Origin: Xanthomarina arctica
GTDB taxonomy: Bacteria; Bacteroidota; Bacteroidia; Flavobacteriales; Flavobacteriaceae
Reading direction: 5' to 3'
Assembly: GCF_014638915.1 (NCBI RefSeq)
Contig: NZ_BMFQ01000003.1
Coordinates: 620,001-684,000 of the forward strand
Length of the DNA: 64,000 nt
Below, one piece after another: positions 54,309 to 63,318 of this stretch; the first letter of the stretch is position 1, and the number at the start of each line of letters is the position of its first letter. The notes under the pieces were generated by a model, which did not search any database, had not been told where the DNA came from, and worked only from the letters and a program-made list of their open reading frames with translations. Both the position numbers and the translations under genes were made by a program.

Positions 54309-55385
54309 TTACTCCAACTTCACTTTAGGATCCAACCAAGCGTAAATTATATCTACAAAAATATTGATTATTATAAAGAGTAACGCAATAATTAACACAG
54401 AACCCATAATTACAGGTAAATCTAAAGTGTTTAAAGCATTTACAATTTCTTTTCCTAAACCATTCCATCCAAAAATATACTCTACAAAAACAGCTCCAGC
54501 CAACATAGAAGCGAACCAACCAGATATGGCGGTAACTACTGGATTTAAAGCATTTTTAATGGCGTGTTTTCTAATAATCTGTAATTCGGTTAGCCCTTTT
54601 GCTCTTGCGGTTCTAATATAATCCTGATTAAAAACTTCTAATAAGGAATTTCGCATAAGCTGAATGACAACAGCCAAAGGACGAATACCTAGAACAATAG
54701 CAGGAAGAATTAAATTTTCCCACTGAATGTGCATGGCTTCTCCATAATCGTCCAATTCGTATAAACTCCCTGTCATCTCCAGATTGGTGTATTTATGAAG
54801 CACAAAACCAAACAACCAAGCAAATAAAATAGCACTAAAAAATGAAGGCACACTCATTCCTATGGTACTTACTATTTGAATGACTTTGTCTACCCATGTA
54901 TCTTTATATAAAGCAGAAACAACACCCAAAACCAAACCAATTATAAGCGCTATAAAAATAGCACTTACAGCCAAAACAATAGTATTTGGTAATGTTTCAG
55001 CCAACACCTGACTTACTTTTTTTCCCTGTTTGGTAAAAGATTCTCTTAAATACGGGAATTTTAAAACGGTGGTTGTATTTCCAATCGAAAACAATTTTGT
55101 AGCTGTATATTTTCCGTCTCTTAAATAGGTGTAATCGTCTTTATTTTTTGAATGAAAAGAAATTGGCGACAAATCGTTTAAGTAATAAAAATACTGTGTC
55201 CTTATGGGTTTATCGAAACCATATTTATGTTTAACTATAGCTAATTGCGAACTATCTTCATTTTGACCAAGCATCATTTGAGCAGGATCTCCAGGAAGAA
55301 CATTAAATAAAAAGAATATCACAGTTATTACTCCAAATAATGTAAGTAAGGCGTAAAAGATTTTATTTAATAGATAGTTTATCAG
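54309..55385 (-). CDS. DppB-type ABC transporter permease, probable CTG start
   Basis: 358 residues if initiated at CTG 55385. The peptide/nickel permease motif TARAKGLTELQIIRKHAIKN is in the C-terminal half, with six membrane segments and a long periplasmic loop (SKNKDDYTYLRDG). No ATG exists before the first helix. GTG at 55322 would delete half of it, whereas CTG at 55385 gives LINYLLNKIFYALLTLFGVIT, matching the standard N-terminus of this family. The stop of the DoxX gene is 4 bp upstream. No DppC or ATPase is adjacent, so its partners lie elsewhere. Confidence 0.8.
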   Translation of the reverse strand: MINYLLNKIFYALLTLFGVITVIFFLFNVLPGDPAQMMLGQNEDSSQLAIVKHKYGFDKPIRTQYFYYLNDLSPISFHSKNKDDYTYLRDGKYTATKLFSIGNTTTVLKFPYLRESFTKQGKKVSQVLAETLPNTIVLAVSAIFIALIIGLVLGVVSALYKDTWVDKVIQIVSTIGMSVPSFFSAILFAWLFGFVLHKYTNLEMTGSLYELDDYGEAMHIQWENLILPAIVLGIRPLAVVIQLMRNSLLEVFNQDYIRTARAKGLTELQIIRKHAIKNALNPVVTAISGWFASMLAGAVFVEYIFGWNGLGKEIVNALNTLDLPVIMGSVLIIALLFIIINIFVDIIYAWLDPKVKLE

Positions 55386-55389
55386 ATTA

Positions 55390-56700
55390 TTATTTCTTTA
55401 AAGTAATTTCAATCATTGAATTATAATCTACAATCCCTTTTTCTCTCATTAGAGTCGTATCCTTTATAACACTCATTGACTCTATGGTATTTGGGTCAAT
55501 TTGATCTACATAAGATTTTTCATATGCTGTACCATCCACAAGATAAAGAATGACTTCTTCAACAACTATCTTTTCCTGTAATGGCTCTGGCTTGCGCTCT
55601 ACTGCTGGTAAATCCATATCCTCTAAATCATTCCAATGGACTTTTTGAGTAATAGTTCCTTTTTCCAGCTTTAAAACTCCTGGACTAGAACGAACAATAG
55701 TTTTTATTGCTTTCTCATCGCATAGGAAAAAGTCAAAATTAAGTTTGTTTTGCTCTTTGAACTGTTGTTTCGTTTCTTCACCAGATGCTGATAGACCAAT
55801 AACTGTATAGCCTTTTTCAATTGCTTCATCTGTAAAGGCTTTCAGTTTTACAACCCCATCTTTTTCAGCAGTATCTAAATTATACATCGCTATCATGATC
55901 AAGTTGTCTTCATTTAAATAATATTCCGTAAAATCTTCATCCATAGTTTCTATAGAGAAATCTTTTACCGGAGGATCATAACCTTCATCAATAATTTTTG
56001 TTTCAACACCTACATATTCGCCGTCCACTTCAGGATAACTGCCGTCTGTAACAAAATCTTGATTTTCACCATTCACTTTAAAAGTCCAGGTAAATTCTTG
56101 AACAGGTTTTGGAGCATCATCTGGTATAATCATACCTTCCATAATATTATTCCCTACAGCGTATGCTCTAAAATCAATAGATGGTAAGTGCATTAACACA
56201 TGGTAGCCAAAGGATAAACAAGCAATAAAACTCAATAAAGATGCAACAGCTAATCCAAACTTACTAAATAAGGGTTTGATGTGTTTTACACCCATAAATA
56301 GGATTAAAATAAGTACCAATAAAATAACATCTTTAGTAAAACTTTCCCAAGGAGTTAATGGAATAGCATCCCCAAAACATCCACAATCCTTTACTTTCTC
56401 GAAATATGCAGAGTAAAATGTTAAGAAAGTAAAAAATACAATCATTCCTAAAAGACTCCAAACAGTAAATTTAGGTTTGTACCCAATTAGAAGAAAAATT
56501 CCCAGTAAGACTTCAAATACTACTACAAATACAGAAATCATAAGAGCGTAGGGTTCCAAAAACGGAATATTTAACACATCTGCACTAAAATACTCCTGCA
56601 GTTTGTATGAAAACCCTAATGGATCATTAAGTTTTACAAATCCTGAGATAATGAATAAAACGCCAACTAAAATTCTACTAATGTTTACTATGTATTTCAT
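55390..56700 (-). CDS. DoxX/BT_3928-family membrane protein with redox-like domain
   Basis: 436 residues from ATG 56700; an ATG at 56715 would add five residues but lies in a dispersed hairpin element (56714-56733), so the downstream ATG is preferred. Four N-terminal membrane segments (MauE/DoxX type, with FLTFYSAYFEKVKDCGCFGD), then a thioredoxin-like domain (IGLSASGEETKQQF..FFLCDEKAI) and a C-terminal plug-like segment. Widespread in Bacteroidota. Proposed role in redox or envelope homeostasis; no substrate known. Confidence 0.85.
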   Translation of the reverse strand: MKYIVNISRILVGVLFIISGFVKLNDPLGFSYKLQEYFSADVLNIPFLEPYALMISVFVVVFEVLLGIFLLIGYKPKFTVWSLLGMIVFFTFLTFYSAYFEKVKDCGCFGDAIPLTPWESFTKDVILLVLILILFMGVKHIKPLFSKFGLAVASLLSFIACLSFGYHVLMHLPSIDFRAYAVGNNIMEGMIIPDDAPKPVQEFTWTFKVNGENQDFVTDGSYPEVDGEYVGVETKIIDEGYDPPVKDFSIETMDEDFTEYYLNEDNLIMIAMYNLDTAEKDGVVKLKAFTDEAIEKGYTVIGLSASGEETKQQFKEQNKLNFDFFLCDEKAIKTIVRSSPGVLKLEKGTITQKVHWNDLEDMDLPAVERKPEPLQEKIVVEEVILYLVDGTAYEKSYVDQIDPNTIESMSVIKDTTLMREKGIVDYNSMIEITLKK

Positions 56701-56713
56701 AATTTTATATTGC

Positions 56714-56733
56714 ATTCCTGCGAAGGCAGGAAT
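56714..56733. repeat. Palindromic element upstream of the DoxX gene
   Basis: ATTCCTGC-GAAG-GCAGGAAT, 20 bp. A related TCGACTTCGCTCAGTG element occurs at 56780-56799, and a drifted one (TTCGACTACGCTCAAT) at 52565-52580. Confidence 0.75.
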
Positions 56734-56821
56734 CTATTTAATAATACTACTATTTAAACAATTCTTTTTGCTTCAACTCACTTCGACTTCGCTCAGTGAA
56801 CAACGATCAGTAGCAAAAAAA

Positions 56822-57361
56822 TTAATTATCATTAAGATGAATTAAAGCAAAAACCGCATAATTTACCATATCTTGATAATTAGCATCTATTCCTTCACTC
56901 ACCAAAGTTTTTCCTTTATTGTCTTCAATTTGTTTGACACGCAATAACTTTTGAAGGATTAAATCGGTTAAACTACTCACGCGCATGTCTCTCCAAGCTT
57001 CACCATAATCATGATTTTTATTCATCATAAGCTGTTTGGTGATGGCTACTTTATCATCATAAAGTTTCGTGGCTTCTTCAACAGATAAATCTGGTTGTTC
57101 TACAACGCCTTTCTCTAATTGGATTAACGCCATGACACTGTAGTTTATAATTCCAATAAACTCACTTTCCTGACCTTCATTTACTTTTTGAACTTCATTT
57201 TGTTGCAACCCGCGAATACGTTGTGCTTTTATAAAAATTTGATCTGTTAGAGATGGTAAACGCAAAATGCGCCAAGCACTTCCATAATCCGACATTTTTT
57301 TAACGAATAAATCTCTACATGTTTTAATAACTGAGTCGTATTGTTTTGAAGTGTCTTGCAT
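56822..57361 (-). CDS. DUF1599 protein with duplicated domain
   Basis: 179 residues made of two copies of a ~75-residue domain: DYGSAWRILRLPSLTDQIFI (first) and DYGEAWRDMRVSSLTDLILQ (second). DUF1599 is related to Nmad1 nucleotide-modification-associated domains. The duplicated, compact form is the usual flavobacterial version, next to folP. Binding of a nucleotide or RNA is plausible; function unknown. Confidence 0.85.
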   Translation of the reverse strand: MQDTSKQYDSVIKTCRDLFVKKMSDYGSAWRILRLPSLTDQIFIKAQRIRGLQQNEVQKVNEGQESEFIGIINYSVMALIQLEKGVVEQPDLSVEEATKLYDDKVAITKQLMMNKNHDYGEAWRDMRVSSLTDLILQKLLRVKQIEDNKGKTLVSEGIDANYQDMVNYAVFALIHLNDN

Positions 57362-57523
57362 GAATTAAAATGAATTTTGCGTAAATTTCGCTTAAATAGT
57401 TTAAAGTTCAAAGTTCCATGTGCAATGTTTTTATTTTCCTTCGAAAACACCAATGTTTTAGTCTGATTGTGTTAATTTTGTTTATCCTTTTTTGAATTTG
57501 AATTTAGAACTCGAAACCTTAAT

Positions 57524-58348
57524 ATGACTATCAACTGCAAAGGCAAACTCATAGATTTATCCACTTCTAAAGTCATGGGGATTTTAAACCTGACTCCAGA
57601 TTCTTTTTACGATGGCGGAAAATTCAAAAATGAGAGCGAAATCTTGTCTCAAGTTTATATCATGCTCAAAGCTGGAGCAACGTTTATTGATCTTGGCGCT
57701 TACAGCTCTCGTCCAGACGCCAATCACATTTCTGAGGAAGAAGAATTAAAACGTCTATTACCCATAGTTACTTTAATTCTGAAAGAATTTCCAGAGGCAC
57801 TTTTGTCTATTGACACTTTTAGAAGTCAGGTCGCTAAACAAGGAATCGAAGCAGGAGCCTCTTTAATTAACGATATTTCTGCCGGACTTTTAGATGAAAA
57901 AATGCTTGAAACTGTTGCCAAATTGCAAGTGCCATATATTATGATGCACATGAAAGGAACGCCTCAAACCATGCAACAGGAAACCAATTACAAGAATATT
58001 ATAAAAGAGATGCTCTTCTATTTTTCTGAAAGAATAGCAAAAGCAAAAGCTCTTGGTATTATGGATGTGATTGTAGATCCTGGTTTTGGATTTTCAAAAA
58101 CTAGAGAACAGAATTTCGAAATTCTAAAGCAGTTAGAACTTTTTAAATTACTTGAAAAACCAGTTTTAATTGGAGTTTCCAGAAAATCAATGATTTATAA
58201 AACCTTAGAAAACACGGCTCAAGAAGCTTTAAATGGAACGACCGTGTTAAATACTATAGCATTACAAAAAGGAGCTTCTATTTTACGGGTACACGATGTC
58301 AAAGAAGCTGTGGAATGTATTCGATTATTAGAACAATTAAAATCTTAA
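57524..58348 (+). CDS. folP: Dihydropteroate synthase
   Basis: 274 residues. Conserved GILNLTPDSFYDGG, DLGAYSSRPDA, MMHMKGTPQTM and DPGFGFSKT. Condenses pABA with pterin pyrophosphate, the target of sulfonamides. Its stop codon lies 3 bp before the ATG of the lipoprotein gene. Confidence 0.96.
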   Translation: MTINCKGKLIDLSTSKVMGILNLTPDSFYDGGKFKNESEILSQVYIMLKAGATFIDLGAYSSRPDANHISEEEELKRLLPIVTLILKEFPEALLSIDTFRSQVAKQGIEAGASLINDISAGLLDEKMLETVAKLQVPYIMMHMKGTPQTMQQETNYKNIIKEMLFYFSERIAKAKALGIMDVIVDPGFGFSKTREQNFEILKQLELFKLLEKPVLIGVSRKSMIYKTLENTAQEALNGTTVLNTIALQKGASILRVHDVKEAVECIRLLEQLKS

Positions 58349-58350
58349 AA

Positions 58351-59016
58351 ATGAAATATTTCCAAATAGCATTACTCCTTTTAATCATGTCTTGTGGTAA
58401 TGAAAAAATTGTTCAACTTCCTGAGATAACTCATTCTGAGGTTTCAGAAATTTTGGATGTCTCCGCGGCTTATCTCTTTTATGATGAAACGAAAAAGGAC
58501 AGCATAGAACTTAATAGAAAATCAATAATTGGAACCACCAACTGGCTGGTAAACGTAGACAAACGTTTAACCTTAAAACAGGCCATTCCAAAAATAATAT
58601 ATCTGCAAGACAAAAAAAGAAATGCAGAAGTACATAAAAATGCCGCTGCAAAAAATTATTATACCTGTAACAATTCATCCATAAAAAACTTAGGTTTTAT
58701 TGAATTTACGGATGTTTATTACAAAGAAAAACAATCAGAGGATTTTACTTTAGAACCAAATACATTAGTTGTTCTTTTTAATTCGGATTCCGATATTGAA
58801 TTAAAATTACCAGATAACGAGACTATCAAAACTTCAAAAGCTACATTATTAGAAGATCTAAAAACAATCACTTCAAAAAATGTAGCCTTAGAAACCATCC
58901 AGTTATTTTTCAATAAAAACTTAACTTTTCAGAATTACATCACTTTCAAATCTCTTTTAAATCAATTAAATAACAAACAGGTACTTATTGCCAATGACGA
59001 GTTCATTTTTTATTAA
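58351..59016 (+). CDS. Hypothetical lipoprotein between folP and cdaA
   Basis: 221 residues from ATG 58351, 3 bp after folP (an in-frame start at 58315 would overlap folP and is rejected). Lipobox at LLLLIMSCGNEK. The rest is a predicted mixed alpha/beta domain with no family I recognise. Stable folP-lipoprotein-cdaA order suggests an envelope role tied to c-di-AMP signalling, but this is inference. Confidence 0.8.
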   Translation: MKYFQIALLLLIMSCGNEKIVQLPEITHSEVSEILDVSAAYLFYDETKKDSIELNRKSIIGTTNWLVNVDKRLTLKQAIPKIIYLQDKKRNAEVHKNAAAKNYYTCNNSSIKNLGFIEFTDVYYKEKQSEDFTLEPNTLVVLFNSDSDIELKLPDNETIKTSKATLLEDLKTITSKNVALETIQLFFNKNLTFQNYITFKSLLNQLNNKQVLIANDEFIFY

Positions 59017-59057
59017 GTTGAGTTCTAAGGATATTTTGTTAAATTTACCAAAACTCC

Positions 59058-59849
59058 TTGCGCTTGGAAATCTTTGACGACCTCTTAAAATTTACAATTA
59101 TAGATATTGTAGATGTCATTCTTGTGGCAACCCTACTCTATTATGTTTATAAACTTGTAAAAGGTACTGTTGCCATAAACATCTTTATAGGGATTGTAAT
59201 AATCTATTTCATCTATTTACTTACAGAAGCTTTGCAGATGAAAATGCTAAGTAAAATTCTTGGCGGTTTTATGAGTGTTGGTTTAATTGCCTTAATTGTA
59301 GTTTTTCAGCAAGAAATTAGAAAATTTTTATTGATGGTTGGCTCAACCAATTTCAGTAAGAGAAGAAAATTCTTTGGGAAATTAAAATTCTTAAAAACAG
59401 AAACAGATAGTTTAACAGATGTCGAATCTATAGTTGCTGCTTGCACTAAAATGTCTTCGACTAAAACGGGCGCTTTAATTGTTTTTGAATGTAACAATAA
59501 TTTAGATTTCCTATTAAATACAGGAGATGAGATGAATATAAAAGTGACTCAACCCATTATTGAAAGTATCTTTTTCAAAAATAGTCCGTTGCACGATGGA
59601 GCCATTATTGTAGTCGATAATATTGTGAAAGCAACTAGAGTTATTCTTCCTGTTAGCAGTGACAACAACTTACCACAACGTTTTGGATTAAGACATCGCG
59701 CTGCTGTTGGAATTACTGAAAAAACTGATGCTTTGGCTCTTGCTGTAAGTGAAGAAACCGGTCAAATATCTTTATTTAAAGATGGTGAATTTATTATGTT
59801 TAAAGACACTAAAGAACTTATCCAACTTATTAAAAACGATATAGTTTAA
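59058..59849 (+). CDS. cdaA: Diadenylate cyclase
   Basis: 263 residues, starting at TTG 59058; the in-frame stop 18 bp upstream and the absence of an ATG before residue ~55 make this the likely start. Membrane segments near 10-40 and 65-90, then the DisA_N cyclase domain with LHDGAIIV and RHRAAVG, the two catalytic motifs. Makes c-di-AMP from ATP, controlling osmolyte transport and wall integrity. Confidence 0.94.
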   Translation: MRLEIFDDLLKFTIIDIVDVILVATLLYYVYKLVKGTVAINIFIGIVIIYFIYLLTEALQMKMLSKILGGFMSVGLIALIVVFQQEIRKFLLMVGSTNFSKRRKFFGKLKFLKTETDSLTDVESIVAACTKMSSTKTGALIVFECNNNLDFLLNTGDEMNIKVTQPIIESIFFKNSPLHDGAIIVVDNIVKATRVILPVSSDNNLPQRFGLRHRAAVGITEKTDALALAVSEETGQISLFKDGEFIMFKDTKELIQLIKNDIV

Positions 59850-59868
59850 AGATGATGATTTGCAAAAA

Positions 59869-61632
59869 CTAAGCAACTTCCTCCTTTAAAAACTGAACTT
59901 CGTATAAATTTCTATAGTAACCAGCTTCAATTTTAAGGAGCTCCTCGTGAGTTCCTACTTCAACTATTTTTCCAGCATCCATTACAATAATCTTATCGGC
60001 TTTTTTAATAGTTGCCAGTCTATGTGCAATAATAATGGAGGTTCTTTCCTTAGTTATTTTATAGGTGGCATTTTGAATAAGTTGCTCTGAATACGAATCT
60101 ACAGAAGATGTTGCTTCATCCAAAACCAAGATACTTGGGTTAGTAACATAGGCTCTTAAAAATGAAATTAATTGACGTTGTCCGGAAGACAACATAGCGC
60201 CTCGTTCTTTCACATTATAGTCATACCCGTTTGGTAAGCTCATGATAAAATCGTGAATACCAATATCTTTTGCGGCTTGTTCGACATGCTCAAAGGTTAT
60301 ATCTGGGTTATTCAATGTAATATTACTTAAAATGGTATCGGCAAATAAAAACACATCTTGCAATACAATGGCTATTGGTTTTCTTAAAGAAGCTAATTTG
60401 ATGTCTTTTATATTAATGTCATCGATACAAATAGTCCCTTTTTGAATATCGTAAAAACGATTCAGTAAATTAATAATTGTCGATTTTCCTGCTCCAGTTG
60501 CTCCAACAATAGCAACCGTTTCTCCTACGTTCACTTCTAAAGAAATTCCTTTTAAAACTTCTTCATCTTCAACATAACTAAAATGCACATCTTTAAAAAC
60601 AATATGCCCTTTAAAATGAGACACTTCTAAAGTTCCACGATCATCAATTTGCGAGGTAGTTTCAAGTACTTTAAAAACTCTTCTAGCAGCAACCATTCCC
60701 ATTTGAAGCGTGTTAAACTTATCGGCAATTTGACGCAATGGTCTAAACAACATCGGAATCATCATGATAAAAGCCGTTAAATCTCCAAGCGAAGCTGTAT
60801 GATCTATAACCGTATTTAAACCGCCATACCAAGCAATAATACCGATGGTTATGGAAGAAGATAATTCGGCAATTGGGAAGAAAATGGAATTGTACCAAAC
60901 CGTTTTCAACCAGCCTTTTTTATGACGTTCGTTTATTTCTTGAAACTTTTTGTATTCTGTATCTTCTCTTGTAAATAACTGAAGGATCTTCATTCCAGTA
61001 ATCCGTTCTTGAACAAAGGAATTTAAATTAGAAACTTCGGTTCTAACTTCTTCAAAAGCACGTTTCATATACTTTTGAAAAATTCTAGTGGCATATAAAA
61101 CCAAAGGAAGCATTAAAAATACTATGAAGCTTAATTCCCAATTCATATAAAGCATCACAATAGAAACGACCAACATGGTTAGTAAATCTCTAAATATCAT
61201 AAAAAAGCCTTCCCCAAAAACATCTGCAATACGCTCCATGTCTGTAACGGCTCTAGTAATTAAAATTCCTACAGATGAGTTATCGAAGTATTTCATTCTA
61301 AAACGAATCATGTGATCGAAGAGTTTCACACGGATATCTTTTACAACACTTTGCCCAAGAAAACCTGAGTAATAAATAAATAAGAGCTGACAAATAACTT
61401 CGGCCATTAAAAGGCCAGCCATAATTAAAATATATGGAAAAAATCCTTCAATTTTTTTATTAGTAATATTATGGTCAATGGCTTGCTGAAGTATGTAAGG
61501 TCTTAAAGCTCCAAAAATAGCCAGTAAAAAAACCGCAATTAGCACTCCTACAAAAACATGTTTATAAGGTCTAATAAACTTTAAAAGCTTTTTAAACAAA
61601 TCTATCTCCAATATGGAATCCACTTTACTCAT
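59869..61632 (-). CDS. ABC transporter, fused membrane and ATPase domains (MsbA-like)
   Basis: 587 residues: six-helix transmembrane domain then a nucleotide-binding domain with Walker A GATGAGKST, signature LSSGQRQ and Walker B ILVLDEATSSVD. Acts as a homodimer or half of a heterodimer; lipid or drug export is the family role. Starts 20 bp after truA ends and may be cotranscribed. Confidence 0.93.
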   Translation of the reverse strand: MSKVDSILEIDLFKKLLKFIRPYKHVFVGVLIAVFLLAIFGALRPYILQQAIDHNITNKKIEGFFPYILIMAGLLMAEVICQLLFIYYSGFLGQSVVKDIRVKLFDHMIRFRMKYFDNSSVGILITRAVTDMERIADVFGEGFFMIFRDLLTMLVVSIVMLYMNWELSFIVFLMLPLVLYATRIFQKYMKRAFEEVRTEVSNLNSFVQERITGMKILQLFTREDTEYKKFQEINERHKKGWLKTVWYNSIFFPIAELSSSITIGIIAWYGGLNTVIDHTASLGDLTAFIMMIPMLFRPLRQIADKFNTLQMGMVAARRVFKVLETTSQIDDRGTLEVSHFKGHIVFKDVHFSYVEDEEVLKGISLEVNVGETVAIVGATGAGKSTIINLLNRFYDIQKGTICIDDINIKDIKLASLRKPIAIVLQDVFLFADTILSNITLNNPDITFEHVEQAAKDIGIHDFIMSLPNGYDYNVKERGAMLSSGQRQLISFLRAYVTNPSILVLDEATSSVDSYSEQLIQNATYKITKERTSIIIAHRLATIKKADKIIVMDAGKIVEVGTHEELLKIEAGYYRNLYEVQFLKEEVA

Positions 61633-61652
61633 ATAATTTTAAAAAAATCTTA

Positions 61653-62399
61653 TTAGTTTAATTTAATTGATTCTGGATAAACCACTTCTACCAAATACAA
61701 GCCATGCGCAGGCACAGAAAAACCAGCTTCACTCCTGTTTTTAGAAGTTATAATGTTATGCATATCTGCAACTTCAAGTTTCCCTAAACCTACATTAATT
61801 AAAGTTCCCACAATCGCACGAACCATATTTCTTAAAAATCTATCGGCTTTAATTGTAAACTGCAATTCGATTCCTTCCAAGGACCATTCGGCTTCCATGA
61901 TGTTACAATTATAAGTATTTACATCTGTTTTACTTTTGGAAAAACATTGAAAATCCTGATATTCCAATAGAACCTTTGTGGCTTCCCTCATTTTAATTAC
62001 ATCCACTTTTTGCTTCAAATAATAAGCTCCAACGATGTTAAAGACATCTTTTTCCAATGAAATTCGGTACACATACGCACGACTCAAGGCATGAAACCTA
62101 GCATGAGCATCTGAAATAACTTTAAAAACATCTAGAATAGCAATATCACTAGGTAAAAAGGAATTAAGTTTATAAACTAGATCCTCATTTAAAAAAGCTT
62201 TTTCTGTATCGAAATGAGCAAACATTTGTTTGGCATGCACGCCAGCATCTGTTCTTCCTGCTCCAAAAATGGTGGTACTTTGACCTAAAAGTGTAGACAA
62301 CGCTTTTTCAATAACTTCTTGTACAGATATAGCATTGGGCTGTATTTGCCAACCATGATAATCTGTTCCGTTATATGCTATCTCTAAAAAATATCTCAA
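61653..62399 (-). CDS. truA: tRNA pseudouridine(38-40) synthase
   Basis: 248 residues, initiated at TTG 62399 (reads RYFLEIAYNGTDYHGWQ, the conserved TruA N-terminus, so TTG is the real start). The catalytic Asp is in FGAGRTDAGVHA. Modifies the anticodon stem-loop of many tRNAs. Confidence 0.94.
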   Translation of the reverse strand: MRYFLEIAYNGTDYHGWQIQPNAISVQEVIEKALSTLLGQSTTIFGAGRTDAGVHAKQMFAHFDTEKAFLNEDLVYKLNSFLPSDIAILDVFKVISDAHARFHALSRAYVYRISLEKDVFNIVGAYYLKQKVDVIKMREATKVLLEYQDFQCFSKSKTDVNTYNCNIMEAEWSLEGIELQFTIKADRFLRNMVRAIVGTLINVGLGKLEVADMHNIITSKNRSEAGFSVPAHGLYLVEVVYPESIKLN

Positions 62400-62504
62400 G
62401 CTAAAGTACTATTTTTGTAAGGTGCAAAGATAGAATTTTAATCCTTCTTGAAATTTCAAATAAAAGTTAAATAAAAAGAGATTTCCGTATACCGAAAGCA
62501 ATCC

Positions 62505-62999
62505 ATGAAAAAAATCCTCCTCCTATCAGATACTCATAGTTATATAGATGATGCCATTTTAAAACATGTAAAACAAGCAGATGAAGTTTGGCATGCTGGA
62601 GATATTGGTGATTTGGAAGTAACAAACCAAATCAAGAAATTAAAACCGTTGAGAGCCGTTTTCGGAAATATTGACGGACATGAAGCGCGAACGGAATTCC
62701 CGGAAAACAACAGATTTATGTGCGAAGGTGTTGATGTTTGGATAACGCATATTGGAGGTTATCCAAATAGATATGATATAAGAATTAGAGAAGCCTTGAG
62801 AAAAAGTCCACCAAAATTATTTATCTGCGGACATTCTCACATTCTAAAAGTCATGCCAGACAAAAAATTAAATTTATTACACATGAATCCAGGAGCAGTT
62901 GGAAAATACGGATTCCATAAAGTAAGAACCATGCTTCGATTTGTAATAGATGGTAGTAATATTAAAGATTTAGAAGTTATAGAGTTTGAAGGGAGATGA
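62505..62999 (+). CDS. YfcE/MJ0936-family metallophosphoesterase
   Basis: 164 residues with the calcineurin-like metal ligands LLSDTHSY, WHAGDIGD, FGNIDGHE, FICGHSHI and MNPGAVG. A cytosolic phosphodiesterase; natural substrate unknown. Confidence 0.93.
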   Translation: MKKILLLSDTHSYIDDAILKHVKQADEVWHAGDIGDLEVTNQIKKLKPLRAVFGNIDGHEARTEFPENNRFMCEGVDVWITHIGGYPNRYDIRIREALRKSPPKLFICGHSHILKVMPDKKLNLLHMNPGAVGKYGFHKVRTMLRFVIDGSNIKDLEVIEFEGR

Positions 63000-63109
63000 T
63001 AAAATAAAATTCCAAAAAATGAAATACCAAATTCCAAAAAAGCAAACGATTTAGAGCATAAGCATATTATATCCGAAAAAACTAAAAAAATTGAAATCTC
63101 TCCATTCTT

Positions 63110-63238
63110 CGGGATTAGTTCAACCAACAAAACTCAATGCGCTTTGCTTTTCCATAAGAATCCTTTGCTAAACAACTTTAAGATCCCGCTTTTCAGCGGG
63201 ATTAGTTCAACCAACAAAACTCAATGCGCTTTGCTTTT
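63110..63238. repeat. Two identical 42-bp direct repeats
   Basis: 63110-63151 and 63197-63238, each starting CGGGATTAGTTCAACC and ending GCGCTTTGCTTTT. Flanking bases differ. The second copy is followed by GAGTTTT, which pairs with the internal AAAACTC to make a hairpin. Confidence 0.95.
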
Positions 63239-63255
63239 GAGTTTTGGGTTTCACT

Positions 63256-63290
63256 AATAAAAAAACCCAAGATCTTCACCTTGGGTTCAC
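63256..63290 (-). terminator. Terminator of the DUF4293 gene
   Basis: Minus-strand stem AACCCAAG / CTTGGGTT, followed by seven T. Confidence 0.85.
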
Positions 63291-63318
63291 GCACTAAAAA
63301 ATTACTAAGATGTTAGGC

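Larger units (their letters stand above)
63000..63318. other. Intergenic region with duplicated repeat
   Basis: 319 bp without a gene. It holds two identical 42-bp copies, a small ATCCCGCT / AGCGGGAT hairpin (63183-63202) and the terminator of the DUF4293 gene. Confidence 0.85.

Noticed and set aside
56713-56715. Upstream ATG of the DoxX gene
   Set aside because: It is part of a dispersed hairpin; the ATG at 56700 matches the family N-terminus.
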